From Paraburkholderia metrosideri (lineage in GTDB: Bacteria > Pseudomonadota > Gammaproteobacteria > Burkholderiales > Burkholderiaceae), in the NCBI RefSeq assembly GCF_904848625.1, contig NZ_CAJHCP010000009.1, positions 327,525 to 391,524 on the forward strand: a stretch of DNA of 64,000 nt. The letters run 5' to 3'. The notes under the pieces were generated by a model. That model saw only the letters and a program-made list of their open reading frames with translations, was not told the origin of the DNA and did no database searches. Each line of letters starts with the position of its first letter. Position 1 is the stretch's first letter. The position numbers and the translations under genes are program-made. Positions 55,800-64,000 of this stretch are shown here, in pieces.

Positions 55800-57710
55800 A
55801 TGGACATCCTGATTGCAGAGAAAGTCGACAAGCGCTTCGGGCCCGTCAGGGCGCTGACGAATGCGCGCCTGCGCCTGCGGGCTCATGAAATTCACTCGCT
55901 GGTCGGCGTGAACGGAGCGGGCAAGTCCACTCTGTCGAAAATCATCAGCGGGCACTATCAGAAGACGAGCGGCGAATTCGTCTACGAAGGCAACGCGACC
56001 GAGTTCACCTCGCCACGGCATGCAATGGAAAGCGGCGTGTCCATCGTGCTGCAGGAAACCAGTATTGCGCCCGATCTGAGCGTGCTTGAAAACCTAGTGT
56101 TGCCGCGCTTTGCATCGTCGGCGCGCATTAACTGGCGGTCGTTGCGCGCCGACGCCGCCAAAGCATTAGCGGCGCTGGAGGTCACGCATCTGGCACTCGA
56201 CGAGCGTGCGGGTTCGTTGTCGATGGCCAATCGCCAGATGGTGGAGATCGCTCGCGCCACGCTGCAGCGCTCGAAAATCTTTATCTTCGATGAACCGACC
56301 GCGTCGCTGTCGCCGGGAGAAGTACAGCATCTTTTCCGCATCATGCGAAAGCTGCGCGATGACGGCAGCGCGTTGATGTTTGTCTCGCACCGTCTCGAAG
56401 AACTGTTCGAGATATCGGACTGCTTCACCATCATGCGCGAAGGGTCGACCGTGGAGAGCGACCTGCCGGCGCATCAGACCAACCCGAACGATCTGGTTGA
56501 GCGGATGGTCGGACGGCGGGTTTCGTCTTTGTATGCGAAGCCGCGTGCTCGTGCAGAGGGTGCTGCGATCACCACGCATGCTCACGCAAAGGCCTTGCTC
56601 GAAGCACGGAACCTCTCGGCAGAAACCGGTGTGAAAGATGTTTCGTTCACGTTGGAGAGGGGCAAGATTCTCGGACTCGGTGGACTGGTCGGCGCGGGCA
56701 GAACCGAGACCCTGGAAACACTATTTGGATTGAGAAAGATCAGGAGCGGGGAAATCCGTGTCGACGGTACGAAGTTCGTACCGCGACACCCCAGGGATGC
56801 TGTAGCAAAGGGCATGGCGTTGCTGACAGAAGATCGACGCAGCCAGGGGCTCGTGCCCGATCTCTCGCTCCAGGAAAATCTCACGCTGCCGATGCTGGGC
56901 CAGGCGGGTGGAAGAACGTGGCGATCGGCGGCGGCCAGCGCGGTGAAGCGGTTTATCCAGGATTTCGACATGCCCGCGCATGTGGTCAGGACCGCCGTGA
57001 CCAGTTTGAGCGGCGGACAACAGCAGAAGATGTTGCTGGCCCGATGGCTTCTGACCGAGCCGAAGATTCTGCTGCTCGACGAGCCGACCCGCGGCATCGA
57101 CATCGGCACGCGCAGCCATATCTATTCGGTGATCAGGCAGTGCGCCGAAGCAGGCATGGGCATCGTCATCGTGTCGTCGGACTTCGAGGAATTGCTTGGC
57201 ATGTCGGACGAAGTACTCGTTCTCAGCGATGGACGTTCGATCGCCAGTGCCGGCAGCGATGTGTTCGACCCCCAGACACTCACGATGTTCGCCGCGCCGC
57301 GCTCATCGTCCGGCGCGTTGCGCAAGGTGATTGCCGATCTGCCGGGTCAACTGGAATGCACGACCTACTGGATCGACGTGGTGGCGGGCCGCGTGTTCTG
57401 CTTCGACCTCTCGGAGCACAGCGATCTTCCCGTCGGGATATCACGGAACGCGTTTCCGCTCATCACGGAGACTGCCATTCCTTGTGCGCTCTCCGACTTG
57501 CGCAGCGCGGAGTTCAGGACCGACGAAGCGCGCCGGTCGATCCTTTTCGAACTGGCCAATGAATCCGGCCATTCGTTCGGCTGGCTTGGCATGACGTTTC
57601 CGCTCGACAGCACACATTCGGAAGCCATGCTGGAACAGCACCTGATATCGGCGATGCAGGCAGCGGATATCCATCATCTGAAATTGAGCAGGGGACCTCG
57701 ACATGCGTGA
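55800..57710 (+). CDS. Sugar ABC transporter ATPase with extra C-terminal domain
   Basis: 636 residues, compared with about 500 for the family. The first domain has Walker A GVNGAGKSTLSK and Walker B KIFIFDEPTASL; the second has GLVGAGRTETLE, LSGGQQQKMLLARWLL and ILLLDEPTRGID. After about residue 500 a further 135 residues follow (ECTTYWIDVVAGRVFCFDLS, EFRTDEARRSILFELANESG, SFGWLGMTFPLD) that look like a small mixed alpha/beta or GAF-like sensor domain; I recognise no family. ATG 55800 preferred over a TTG at 55776. Overlaps the permease gene by 8 bp. Confidence 0.9.
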   Translation: MDILIAEKVDKRFGPVRALTNARLRLRAHEIHSLVGVNGAGKSTLSKIISGHYQKTSGEFVYEGNATEFTSPRHAMESGVSIVLQETSIAPDLSVLENLVLPRFASSARINWRSLRADAAKALAALEVTHLALDERAGSLSMANRQMVEIARATLQRSKIFIFDEPTASLSPGEVQHLFRIMRKLRDDGSALMFVSHRLEELFEISDCFTIMREGSTVESDLPAHQTNPNDLVERMVGRRVSSLYAKPRARAEGAAITTHAHAKALLEARNLSAETGVKDVSFTLERGKILGLGGLVGAGRTETLETLFGLRKIRSGEIRVDGTKFVPRHPRDAVAKGMALLTEDRRSQGLVPDLSLQENLTLPMLGQAGGRTWRSAAASAVKRFIQDFDMPAHVVRTAVTSLSGGQQQKMLLARWLLTEPKILLLDEPTRGIDIGTRSHIYSVIRQCAEAGMGIVIVSSDFEELLGMSDEVLVLSDGRSIASAGSDVFDPQTLTMFAAPRSSSGALRKVIADLPGQLECTTYWIDVVAGRVFCFDLSEHSDLPVGISRNAFPLITETAIPCALSDLRSAEFRTDEARRSILFELANESGHSFGWLGMTFPLDSTHSEAMLEQHLISAMQAADIHHLKLSRGPRHA

Positions 57711-58704
57711 CGCAAAGACAGCCACTGCGGCACTCGACCAGAGTTCCGCAAAGGTTTCATCGACGCGAGCGCCGCTGCGTCTGCCGTCCGACGTTCGGAT
57801 TATCGGCGTGGCGCTCGTCATTTTCATCATCATGTCGGTCGCCAGTCCGCGCTTTCTGACCTCGGGCAACATCTATAACCTGCTCGATCAGTCGGTCGTG
57901 GTGGGGATCGTCGCGATCGGACAAACCTTCGTAATCCTGGTCGCCGGGATCGATCTTTCAGTGGGTGCGGTGACGGGCGTTGCCGGGATCGTCTTCGGGA
58001 TTATCGCCACTAGAGCCGGACTTCCGTTATATCTCGGCGTGCCGGTCGCGATCGGCGCAGGCGCGTGTCTGGGTCTGCTCAATGGCTTTCTGGTGAACTT
58101 CGGCCGGATTGCGCCCTTCATCGTGACGCTTGGCACGATGTCGATCTGCCGGTCGGTCGCCTACCTGATCAGCAACGGCAACTCGATCTCAGGCTTGCCC
58201 GATGCGCTGTCCGAATTGAGCGTCGCGGAAGTCTTCGGCATACCCGTCAATTTTCTGTTCCTGCTGACGCTGTTTGCGATTGCGTGGTGGTATCTGCAGC
58301 GCACTAAAGGCGGCCGCACGATCTACGCGATTGGATCGAATCGCGACGCGGCCGTGGCCGCCGGTCTACGGACCACTCGCTACGCCAATCTCGCTTACGC
58401 GGTGTCCGGTGCATCGGCGGGGCTCGCGTCGGTGTTTCTCAGTTCGCGGCTCATGTCGATCGATCCGCTTGCGGGAAATGGCCTCGAACTCGACGCGATT
58501 GCCGCCGTGGTGATTGGCGGCGCGAGTCTGTTTGGTGGACGCGGCTCGATGCTGGGAAGTCTGTTTGGCGTATTCATCATGGTCCTGATCCGTAACGGTC
58601 TGAACCTCCTGGGCGTCGGCCCTTACTGGCAAGGGACGGCGATCGGAACCATCATTCTCGTTGCTGTATTGATCGAGCGGCTGACGAGCGGTGCAAAACG
58701 CTAG
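57703..58704 (+). CDS. Sugar ABC transporter permease (RbsC type)
   Basis: 333 residues. LVAGIDLSVGAVTGVAGIVF is the family's second-helix motif and GLELDAIAAVVIGGASLFGGRGSM the ATPase-contact region, as in the first importer. An N-terminal 30-residue polar tail (RDAKTATAALDQSSAKVS) precedes helix 1. It pairs with the long ATPase and the binding protein that follows. Confidence 0.92.
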   Translation: MRDAKTATAALDQSSAKVSSTRAPLRLPSDVRIIGVALVIFIIMSVASPRFLTSGNIYNLLDQSVVVGIVAIGQTFVILVAGIDLSVGAVTGVAGIVFGIIATRAGLPLYLGVPVAIGAGACLGLLNGFLVNFGRIAPFIVTLGTMSICRSVAYLISNGNSISGLPDALSELSVAEVFGIPVNFLFLLTLFAIAWWYLQRTKGGRTIYAIGSNRDAAVAAGLRTTRYANLAYAVSGASAGLASVFLSSRLMSIDPLAGNGLELDAIAAVVIGGASLFGGRGSMLGSLFGVFIMVLIRNGLNLLGVGPYWQGTAIGTIILVAVLIERLTSGAKR

Positions 58705-58740
58705 GCATCACCACCTGAACAAAAAAATCTGGAGGAGCGC

Positions 58741-59724
58741 ATGAACACGAAACTGAGTATTGTCAGGCATCTGCTGCAAGGAATAGCCTTTGGCGCAATG
58801 ATCGCCTGTATTCCCGTGCAAAACGCGAGCGCCCAGGCGACGGGTAAGCAATACGTCTATATCGCGCCGGCGCTCGATCTGCCGTTCTGGCATGTCGTCG
58901 GCGATGGCGTTGCGGCGGGGGTGAAGGCGCACGGCGGCACCGTCAATTACATGGACTCGCACAACGACGCCGCGACGCAACTGAAGAATACCCAGGACGC
59001 GATTGCGCAGGGTGTGGCGGGTATCGTGCTGTCGCCGACCGACTCGAGCACCGCGCCGAGCGTGCTGGCGCTTGCGAAGCAGCATGGCATTCCGGTCAGC
59101 ATCGCGGGCATCGGCACGACCTCGGGCGACTACCGGACCTACGTAGGCTCCGAAGACGAGAAGGGCGCCTACGCAGTCGGCAAGGAACTCGCTCGCGTGA
59201 TGGTGCAGCGTGGCTGGCAGAAGGGCGGCTACGGCATCGTGACCATTTCGCTCGGACGCGAGAACGGCAAACTGCGCACTGCAGGTTTTCGCCGCGCGAT
59301 GAGCGAGGCGGGCATTCATGAGATGGCGCTGAATCAGATGCAGAAGTACACGCCTGACGAGACATTCAGCTTCGTGCAGGACATGATGACCGCGCATCCG
59401 GACATGCATGCGGTTTTCGTCGAGACCGACACGCCTACACTCGGGGCTGCGCGCGCGATCCGCATTGGTCATCGCGACAAGGACGTCGCGCTCGTCGCGT
59501 TCGACGGCATACCGGAATTTATCGACATGCTGAAGAAAGGCCAACTGCTTGCCTCCGGCATGCAGCAGCCGTTCCTGATGGGCCAGGAGGCGGCGAATGC
59601 GTTATACGACGCCTCTCTGAGTCAGAAGAACCTGTCGATCCCGGTTCTTCTCGTCACGCCCGCGACTGTCGACAGTCAGATGAGCGTGATCAACAAGACC
59701 GTCATGCCCAGAAACGGAAACTGA
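58741..59724 (+). CDS. Ribose-type ABC substrate-binding protein
   Basis: 327 residues. Signal region MNTKLSIVRHLLQGIAFGAM to a cleavage site near NASAQA, then a type I binding fold: YVYIAPALDLPFWHVVGDGV, VAGIVLSPTDSSTAPSVLALA, and VALVAFDGIPEFIDMLKKGQ. The first hydrophobic segment is shorter than normal but has an N-terminal positive charge. Ribosome site GGAGG at 58731. Completes the second importer; the gene for FAH-type enzyme follows after 65 bp. Confidence 0.92.
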   Translation: MNTKLSIVRHLLQGIAFGAMIACIPVQNASAQATGKQYVYIAPALDLPFWHVVGDGVAAGVKAHGGTVNYMDSHNDAATQLKNTQDAIAQGVAGIVLSPTDSSTAPSVLALAKQHGIPVSIAGIGTTSGDYRTYVGSEDEKGAYAVGKELARVMVQRGWQKGGYGIVTISLGRENGKLRTAGFRRAMSEAGIHEMALNQMQKYTPDETFSFVQDMMTAHPDMHAVFVETDTPTLGAARAIRIGHRDKDVALVAFDGIPEFIDMLKKGQLLASGMQQPFLMGQEAANALYDASLSQKNLSIPVLLVTPATVDSQMSVINKTVMPRNGN

Positions 59725-59789
59725 TCTTCTGGTTTTTTAGATTCGGGCGCGTTCGCAGCGCTCCGGCATATGTTTTGGAGAGTCGAGTA

Positions 59790-60965
59790 ATGGATATCGC
59801 AACTGCGCGGTCTTATCTTCCTGCGGACCTGGAGAGCGCGCTGCTGGTCGGGCGTGTGTGGCGCAAAACGACCTCGTTTGAGGGGCCGTGCGTCGTCGTG
59901 GTGCGCAACGGGAAGATGATCGATATCACGAACATTGCGCCTACTACAGCCGATCTTTTTGATCGCGCCGATCTGCTGCACGTCGCGCGCGCAGGCGAGG
60001 GCGAGGACGTTGGCGATGCGGCGGAAATCATGGCGCAGCAGTTTTCGCAGCAGACGCCTCAGGTAAAACTACTCGCACCATGCGACGTTCAGGCCATCAA
60101 GGCGTGCGGCGTCACCTTTGCGGTTAGCCTGATCGAACGGGTAATCGAGGAGCAGGCAGGCGGCGATGCGAGTCGTGCAAACGAAGTCCGCACGACGATC
60201 CAGCAGACCATCGGATCGGACCTTTCGCACATCGTGCCCGGCTCCGACGCTGCAATGCGTCTGAAAGCCGAACTGACTGAACGCGGTCTCTGGTCACAAT
60301 ATCTGGAGGTCGGCATCGGCCCCGATGCCGAGGTGTTTACCAAGGCGCAGCCCATGTCCTCCGTTGGATCTGGCGACGAAGTGGGTTTGCTGCCCGCGTC
60401 CAGCTGGAATAATCCGGAGCCCGAAGTGGTTATCGCGGTGAATGCGCGCGGCGAGACAGTCGGCGCAACGCTTGGCAACGACGTGAATCTGCGCGACATC
60501 GAAGGCCGCTCTGCGCTGCTGCTCGGCAAATGCAAGGATAATAATGCGTCATGCGCAATCGGTCCGTTCGTTCGACTGTTCGACGAGAGCTTCACAATCG
60601 ACACGGTACGCTCGGTATCGGTGAGTCTGCGAATCGAAGGGACAGACGGCTTCGAACTGGAAGGGGTGAGCCATATGAAGGCGATCAGCCGCGATCCGCT
60701 CGATCTCGTCAGCCAGGCACACGGCGCGCATCATCAGTACCCGGATGGGTTCATGCTGTTTCTCGGCACCATGTTTTCCCCGGTTAAAGACCGGCATGGT
60801 GCGGGAGCAGGGTTCACTCACGAACTCGGCGATACGGTGACCATCTCGACCGGTACGTTAGGCGCGTTGGTCAATCGCGTCGGGTTGTGCACGGAAGTGC
60901 CGCCCTGGGTGTTCGGCACGCGGGCGTTGTTCAGGAATCTTGCGGCGCGCGGGAAGCACGTATAA
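59790..60965 (+). CDS. Fumarylacetoacetase (FAH) family hydrolase, GguC-like
   Basis: 391 residues. The C-terminal FAH domain begins near residue 200 (YLEVGIGPDAEVFTKAQPMS) and has PEPEVVIAVNARGETVGATLGNDVNLRDIEG, with Glu, Glu and Asp metal ligands. The N-terminal part (TSFEGPCVVVVRNGKMIDIT) is like the GguC/AraD1 proteins found with sugar ABC importers. FAH enzymes cleave or hydrate keto acids; the likely role is the final retro-aldol or hydrolysis of an acylpyruvate-type intermediate. ATG 59790 has GGAG 9 nt upstream. Confidence 0.9.
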   Translation: MDIATARSYLPADLESALLVGRVWRKTTSFEGPCVVVVRNGKMIDITNIAPTTADLFDRADLLHVARAGEGEDVGDAAEIMAQQFSQQTPQVKLLAPCDVQAIKACGVTFAVSLIERVIEEQAGGDASRANEVRTTIQQTIGSDLSHIVPGSDAAMRLKAELTERGLWSQYLEVGIGPDAEVFTKAQPMSSVGSGDEVGLLPASSWNNPEPEVVIAVNARGETVGATLGNDVNLRDIEGRSALLLGKCKDNNASCAIGPFVRLFDESFTIDTVRSVSVSLRIEGTDGFELEGVSHMKAISRDPLDLVSQAHGAHHQYPDGFMLFLGTMFSPVKDRHGAGAGFTHELGDTVTISTGTLGALVNRVGLCTEVPPWVFGTRALFRNLAARGKHV

Positions 60966-61097
60966 CCGTCTCGTTGCAGAAGATGAGCGAAGTGGCTTTC
61001 GATCCGGCTGTGCGCGAGCCGCGCGTATGTCGCTGAGCATGCGGATTCGCCGGATCGCGGTTCTGAGCCACCCGTGCCTACGGGCTAATCAGCCAAA
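60966..61097. other. Short 3' intergenic region
   Basis: No clear terminator after the FAH gene. Nothing else recognisable. Confidence 0.3.
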
Positions 61098-61253
61098 TCA
61101 AAGTGACACGATCGGACGCAACAGTTCCAACGCCTTCATTTCGTCCAGCCGGCCAGTCCCCGCTTTGCCTGCGAGGGTCTTGATCAGCGCCTCTGCGATC
61201 GGTTCGATGCCGACGAGATCGTCAAGGCCGGTGACAGTAGCAGAGCGACTGGG
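61098..61253 (-). pseudogene. C-terminal fragment of an unrecognised protein cut by IS6
   Basis: The last ~50 codons on the minus strand read TVTGLDDLVGIEPIAEALIK, TLAGKAGTGRLDEMKALELL, RPIVSL, then stop. The upstream (coding N-terminal) part is replaced at 61254 by the IS6 end. Text is strongly protein-like, but I cannot name the family. Confidence 0.5.
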
Positions 61254-61510
61254 GGCACTGTCACGTTGCTGAGACGGTCGAGTAAGATCACGAGATGAAG
61301 AATGCAAAATCGCTGTACCACGGTCATCGCTATCCCGGAGCGGTCATCAGTTGCGCGGTGCGCTGGTATTGCGGGTTTCAGCTTAGCCTGCGTGATATCG
61401 AAGAGCTGCTTTTCGAGCGCGGGGTTATCGTCAGCTACGAAACGGTCCGACGCTGGTGCGACAAATTCGGCGCGGGCTTCGCGCGCCGCGTCAAGGCCGC
61501 GCGTCGCAGG
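61254..61510 (+). mobile_element. Left part of an IS6-family element
   Basis: Begins with GGCACTGTCACGTT (61254-61267), a terminal repeat. The transposase N terminus starts at 61295 (MKNAKSLYHGHRYPGAVISC, LSLRDIEELLFERGVIVSYE, RRWCDKFGAGFARR) and stops matching at 61510, just where a second terminal repeat begins. The catalytic part of this copy is missing. Confidence 0.85.
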
Positions 61511-61905
61511 GGCGCTGTCACGTTAAATTGTTCGCGACGCAATAGCGGAGAGGACGCAGGCTTGCTCAGAAAACGGACGGAACTTGGGTTGTTTCAGTGA
61601 AGCGATGCCAGGCGGCGAAGCGTGCGGAGAGCTGTTTGCGATAGAGTAAGGCGCGTAGCAAGTGCCGCGTGAGCGCGAAGTGCTGACGGATCGGACCGAA
61701 ACTCGATAAAAAAGTCTGCGTTCGTTCAGGGTCGCGGAAGCCACGCATGCGTCGCTCGCGTTCGCGCGTCGGTTGATGACTGTTTTCAGCCCGGTTATTG
61801 ACCCGCGCGCTGGCTTTGACGAAAACGTGCTTGACGTGAGCCAGCTCGGGAATCTCAGCTTTCGCCGCCGGATAGCTGCGCAACTGGTCGGTCACGATCT
61901 TGCGC
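61511..61905 (-). mobile_element. Inverted IS6 copy inserted in the first, only its end kept
   Basis: Opens with GGCGCTGTCACGTT (61511-61524), the partner terminal repeat (13 of 14 bases as at 61254). Read on the minus strand the coding sequence carries the transposase C terminus (MTDQLRSYPAAKAEIPELAH, NNRAENSHQPTRERERRMRG, FGPIRQHFALTRHLLRALLY) and a stop at 61566. It ends abruptly near 61905 inside the catalytic region (KIVTDQL). Two opposed partial copies mean a nested insertion followed by a deletion. Confidence 0.8.
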
Positions 61906-62342
61906 GGGCTTGCGGACGAATTGAAAGGTAGGGCGTTTCGCTTCCGACGTGACGGCAGACGCGCCCGTTTGCTCGCAACGAGCGAGCCCGAGACCTTTCG
62001 GAATTTGCATCGGCTTCACCAAGGCCCAAAAGCGCTTGCCTAAGGCTCTGAAAGCAGGGCCCAGTGCCGCATCTTTCCCACGCCGGTCTGCTGGACCAGC
62101 AGACCGACAAGTGCGCCCTCGGGCCGCCGGCCGAGATCGTCTGAACAGGGGAGATAGCCTGTGTCGACTACGCGCCAGCAACCACGGGCCATTTGCGATG
62201 CACGCCTCGGGCTTGGCTTAACGGTCGCGACAGCGCCCCGAGTTATTTTGGATAGCATCGGCACCTCCGTAATACAGAGCTCGACAAGTTGGGTGGCGCG
62301 CGCTATCGATCAAGGAATGGAATCACCATCGGATCCCCCTCT
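61906..62342. other. Unassigned region beyond the IS6 relic
   Basis: Minus-strand frames (for example 62040-62264, reading MLSKITRGAVATVKPSPR and GCWRVVDTGYLPCSDDLG) look protein-like but have no recognised family. They may be more of the target gene or of a third element. Confidence 0.3.
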
Positions 62343-62864
62343 CTATGTCCAGGAAGATTGGTCTCGGGGAAGTGCACTCTGAGAATCGTGCACGTCTAGT
62401 CGATCTGACGACTCCAGCTCGTCGACATACAGAACCAGGTTTATCCCTTCCAGCGACAGACGTGATCTGAAAAGAATCCCTCTCGCGCCAGTCGCAATCG
62501 TTTCGTCGCCAATTACCCAGCTTGGCGGCTCGATGCGTTAATTGAACCAGCAGCCGCGCCCGTCACAGTAGAAATCCTCCCACTGATCAGGCCACTTGTC
62601 GCTTTGATACCCGCCTGTGAAGTCGACGACAGGATTGACGGTCAGCTGATAGCTGACCAATGTGCCAGGCGGCATCAGCGGCGACACCTGTTGGTACTCC
62701 TGTACAGCGGTGTTGACGTCCAGCGCAAGGTAAAGTGCGTTGACCCCGATACGATTGGCACGGCCCCCGTGTCTGCCTCCGCCGGCACCGCTCGTCGGGG
62801 TAACCGCCTATTTCGGAAGATGCATCCGGTAGACAGTTACGCTGGAAAGCGCTGTGAGGATCAT
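62343..62864 (-). pseudogene. RES-domain toxin, inactivated by two stop codons
   Basis: A 174-codon minus-strand frame overlapping the antitoxin stop (ATGA). It reads MILTALSSVTVYRMHLPK, stop, AVTPTSGAG, GGRANRIGVNALYLALDVNT, AVQEYQQVSPLMPPGTLVSY, CDGRGCWFN, stop, RIEPPSWVIGDETIATGARG, ILFRSRLS, LVLYVDELE and ends VHDSQSALPRDQSSWT. This is the full RES family shape with the Arg, Glu and Ser motif positions. Two in-frame stops, TAG at 62808 (usual Trp) and TAA at 62538 (usual Gln), break it. Known RES toxins degrade NAD+. Confidence 0.85.
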
Positions 62865-63268
62865 CCGGCCGCGCCCGCCTCAAGCGAGGAAACGTAGCGA
62901 AGCAGATCGTCGGTCCTGCCGTCCGAAACCAGTTGCTCGGCTGTCTTGTAGTCGAACACAGGCAATGGCTCATTCCGATACCAGAACAATGCTTGGCCGA
63001 CGTCTCGGGAAATGTCTGTTGCAGCGCGGATTATCCGCAATGCATCCCGCAGGAAGCGCTGGACGCTTTCCGCGCCAGGCTGACGACTAAGCGTATTGCG
63101 ATGCACGTGTGCCTGCTGCGCTAGCGTCTGCAAATCGATATGCAAAGCCTCGCCAAAGCGGCGAGCGGACACTATGGGTGCAGAGCTGTCCGGATCTCGA
63201 AGGGATGACATAAACTGATCAAAACTGGTGTCCCTGTTTCTATGGGCGGAGACGGATTCGACGTTCAT
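62861..63268 (-). CDS. RES-toxin antitoxin, MbcA/ParS/Xre family
   Basis: 135 residues. An N-terminal helix-turn-helix (RRFGEALHIDLQTLAQQAHVHRNTLSRQPG) is followed by the toxin-binding DUF2384 domain (DISRDVGQALFWYRNEPLPV, FDYKTAEQLVSDGRTDDLLR, YVSSLEAG). It would bind and silence the RES toxin and repress the operon. The frame is complete although the toxin is not. Its stop overlaps the toxin start. Confidence 0.88.
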   Translation of the reverse strand: MNVESVSAHRNRDTSFDQFMSSLRDPDSSAPIVSARRFGEALHIDLQTLAQQAHVHRNTLSRQPGAESVQRFLRDALRIIRAATDISRDVGQALFWYRNEPLPVFDYKTAEQLVSDGRTDDLLRYVSSLEAGAAG

Positions 63269-63678
63269 TGCGGCGCCTATGCGAACATTTTACGCACAAT
63301 ATTAGCACATAGTGGACGTGGCCTTGATATCGGAATTTGCTTCCCCCAGCTTTCGACGAGCATGTCACTTTATGTTTTGCCAAGCGGGCAGTCTGCCTCG
63401 GCCGACGCCGTATTGTGTGTGAAAGAAAGCCCAGAGCCATAGTCTGAGTAGAAGAAGCATTAAGCGGATTTTAGGTCGCGTGATGCAGAGCTAGTTTCCC
63501 TCCAAAGGGACCGACAATCCTGAGTCTCCCTAGACACAGATCATGTGCATAAACTGTGCATGTGACTGCAATCGACGTCACTGAAGATTTTTCAGGTGTC
63601 CGACCTAATGTCGAGGCCAGACTGAAATGTCGGGGTTTGGACTTTTTAGAAATGTCCGGTTTTGAGGTTCAGAAATCT
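63269..63678. other. Intergenic, no supported gene
   Basis: Carries the promoter of the antitoxin gene. Near 63596-63665 a stretch rich in TGTCGG and GTCCGG repeats (CTGAAATGTCGGGGTTTGGAC, GAAATGTCCGGTTTTGAGG) looks like the end of an ISNCY-type element that includes the gene to the right. Confidence 0.35.
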
Positions 63679-64000
63679 CTATGTTAGAGGGCTTTTAAGC
63701 ACCGAGCCAACCCGCATTCCGGCCGTTGCCAGAATCGCTTCATTCAACTCCTGCCGGGTCAGCTCGCGCTGTTTGCGGGTGCCCACCTTGCGCTCCTTCG
63801 GCCGCGGCGCTTCACCCTGATGGGTCCTCGATGGCGAGCCCGACGCCCGCCGGTCATCGCGCTGTGCCTGAATGACCTGCGCCATCTGCAACGTGTGCCC
63901 GAGCCGCTTGTTATCGATCACCGCCGCCTGATCGATCTCCGAGAGCCGGTCGTAGGGCACACAGGGCAGGGCAGCACCATTCACCCGGATTTCGACGCGC
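63679..64000 (-). CDS. ISNCY-type transposase, C-terminal part (cut by window edge)
   Basis: The frame is open to the right edge; the visible C-terminal 105 residues read RVEIRVNGAALPCVPYDRLS, EIDQAAVIDNKRLGHTLQMA, QVIQAQRDDRRASGSPSRTH and a basic tail. The IDQ-A-VIDNKRLGH pattern is that of the ISNCY family C terminus after the DDE core. The N-terminal catalytic part is outside the window. The last residues (ILATAGMRVGSVLKS) may include element end. Confidence 0.7.
   Translation of the reverse strand, partial: RVEIRVNGAALPCVPYDRLSEIDQAAVIDNKRLGHTLQMAQVIQAQRDDRRASGSPSRTHQGEAPRPKERKVGTRKQRELTRQELNEAILATAGMRVGSVLKSPLT

Overview
The window looks like a GC-rich chromosome or megaplasmid segment from a Burkholderiaceae bacterium, probably Paraburkholderia or Caballeronia. 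This is inferred from gene style: a Burkholderia-type trimeric porin, DUF4148 mini-proteins, many LysR regulators, MHS-type MFS carriers, and IS6 and ISNCY insertion sequence relics. I see no rRNA, tRNA or CRISPR array.

Layout. (1) 1-2.6 kb: end of a type VI secretion locus (DUF4123 adaptor, PAAR tip, TssG) without the usual tssF partner. (2) 2.6-11 kb: a decayed stretch with an MFS relic, then a LysR regulator divergent from a sugar-acid-like catabolic operon (MFS, SDR, IlvD/EDD dehydratase, 3-hydroxyisobutyrate-dehydrogenase-like enzyme, second MFS). (3) 11-26 kb: single genes for repair and stress (Nudix, CHAD, GST, FAD monooxygenase, TetR with an exported alpha/beta hydrolase, KatG, thioredoxin-like protein, Ohr, two DUF4148 proteins) and a LysR/iron-alcohol-dehydrogenase pair. 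(4) 26-36 kb: two solute-binding proteins without permeases, each beside a non-haem iron dioxygenase; a caspase-fold protease beside a cyclic-nucleotide-domain MscS channel; an AraC regulator. (5) 36-43.9 kb: porin, then a graveyard of gene fragments: HMA domain, acyl-CoA ligase, carbohydrate-binding module, IS6 element with both ends, truncated integrase. (6) 44-61 kb: a large, apparently intact catabolic island. (7) 61-64 kb: nested IS6 relics, a RES-toxin pseudogene with an intact antitoxin, and the end of an ISNCY-type transposase.

The most interesting part is region 6. An upstream unit encodes a ribose-type ABC importer, an RbsD/FucU-like mutarotase, a Gfo/Idh/MocA dehydrogenase and a LacI regulator. 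A second unit encodes a class III CoA-transferase, a solute-binding-protein-like protein with no signal peptide, an MHS carrier, a MaoC hydratase, a lactonase-like amidohydrolase, a second ABC importer whose ATPase carries an extra C-terminal domain, and a fumarylacetoacetase-family enzyme. The promoters of both units have the same design (TTGACC, 18-bp spacer, TAACAT) with an identical ATTGTTTGCG block at the same offset. In the second promoter this block lies inside a near-perfect 54-bp palindrome. I infer one LacI-controlled regulon for import and catabolism of an unidentified, probably sugar-derived compound that passes through a CoA thioester. IS6 relics on both sides suggest it moved as an island.
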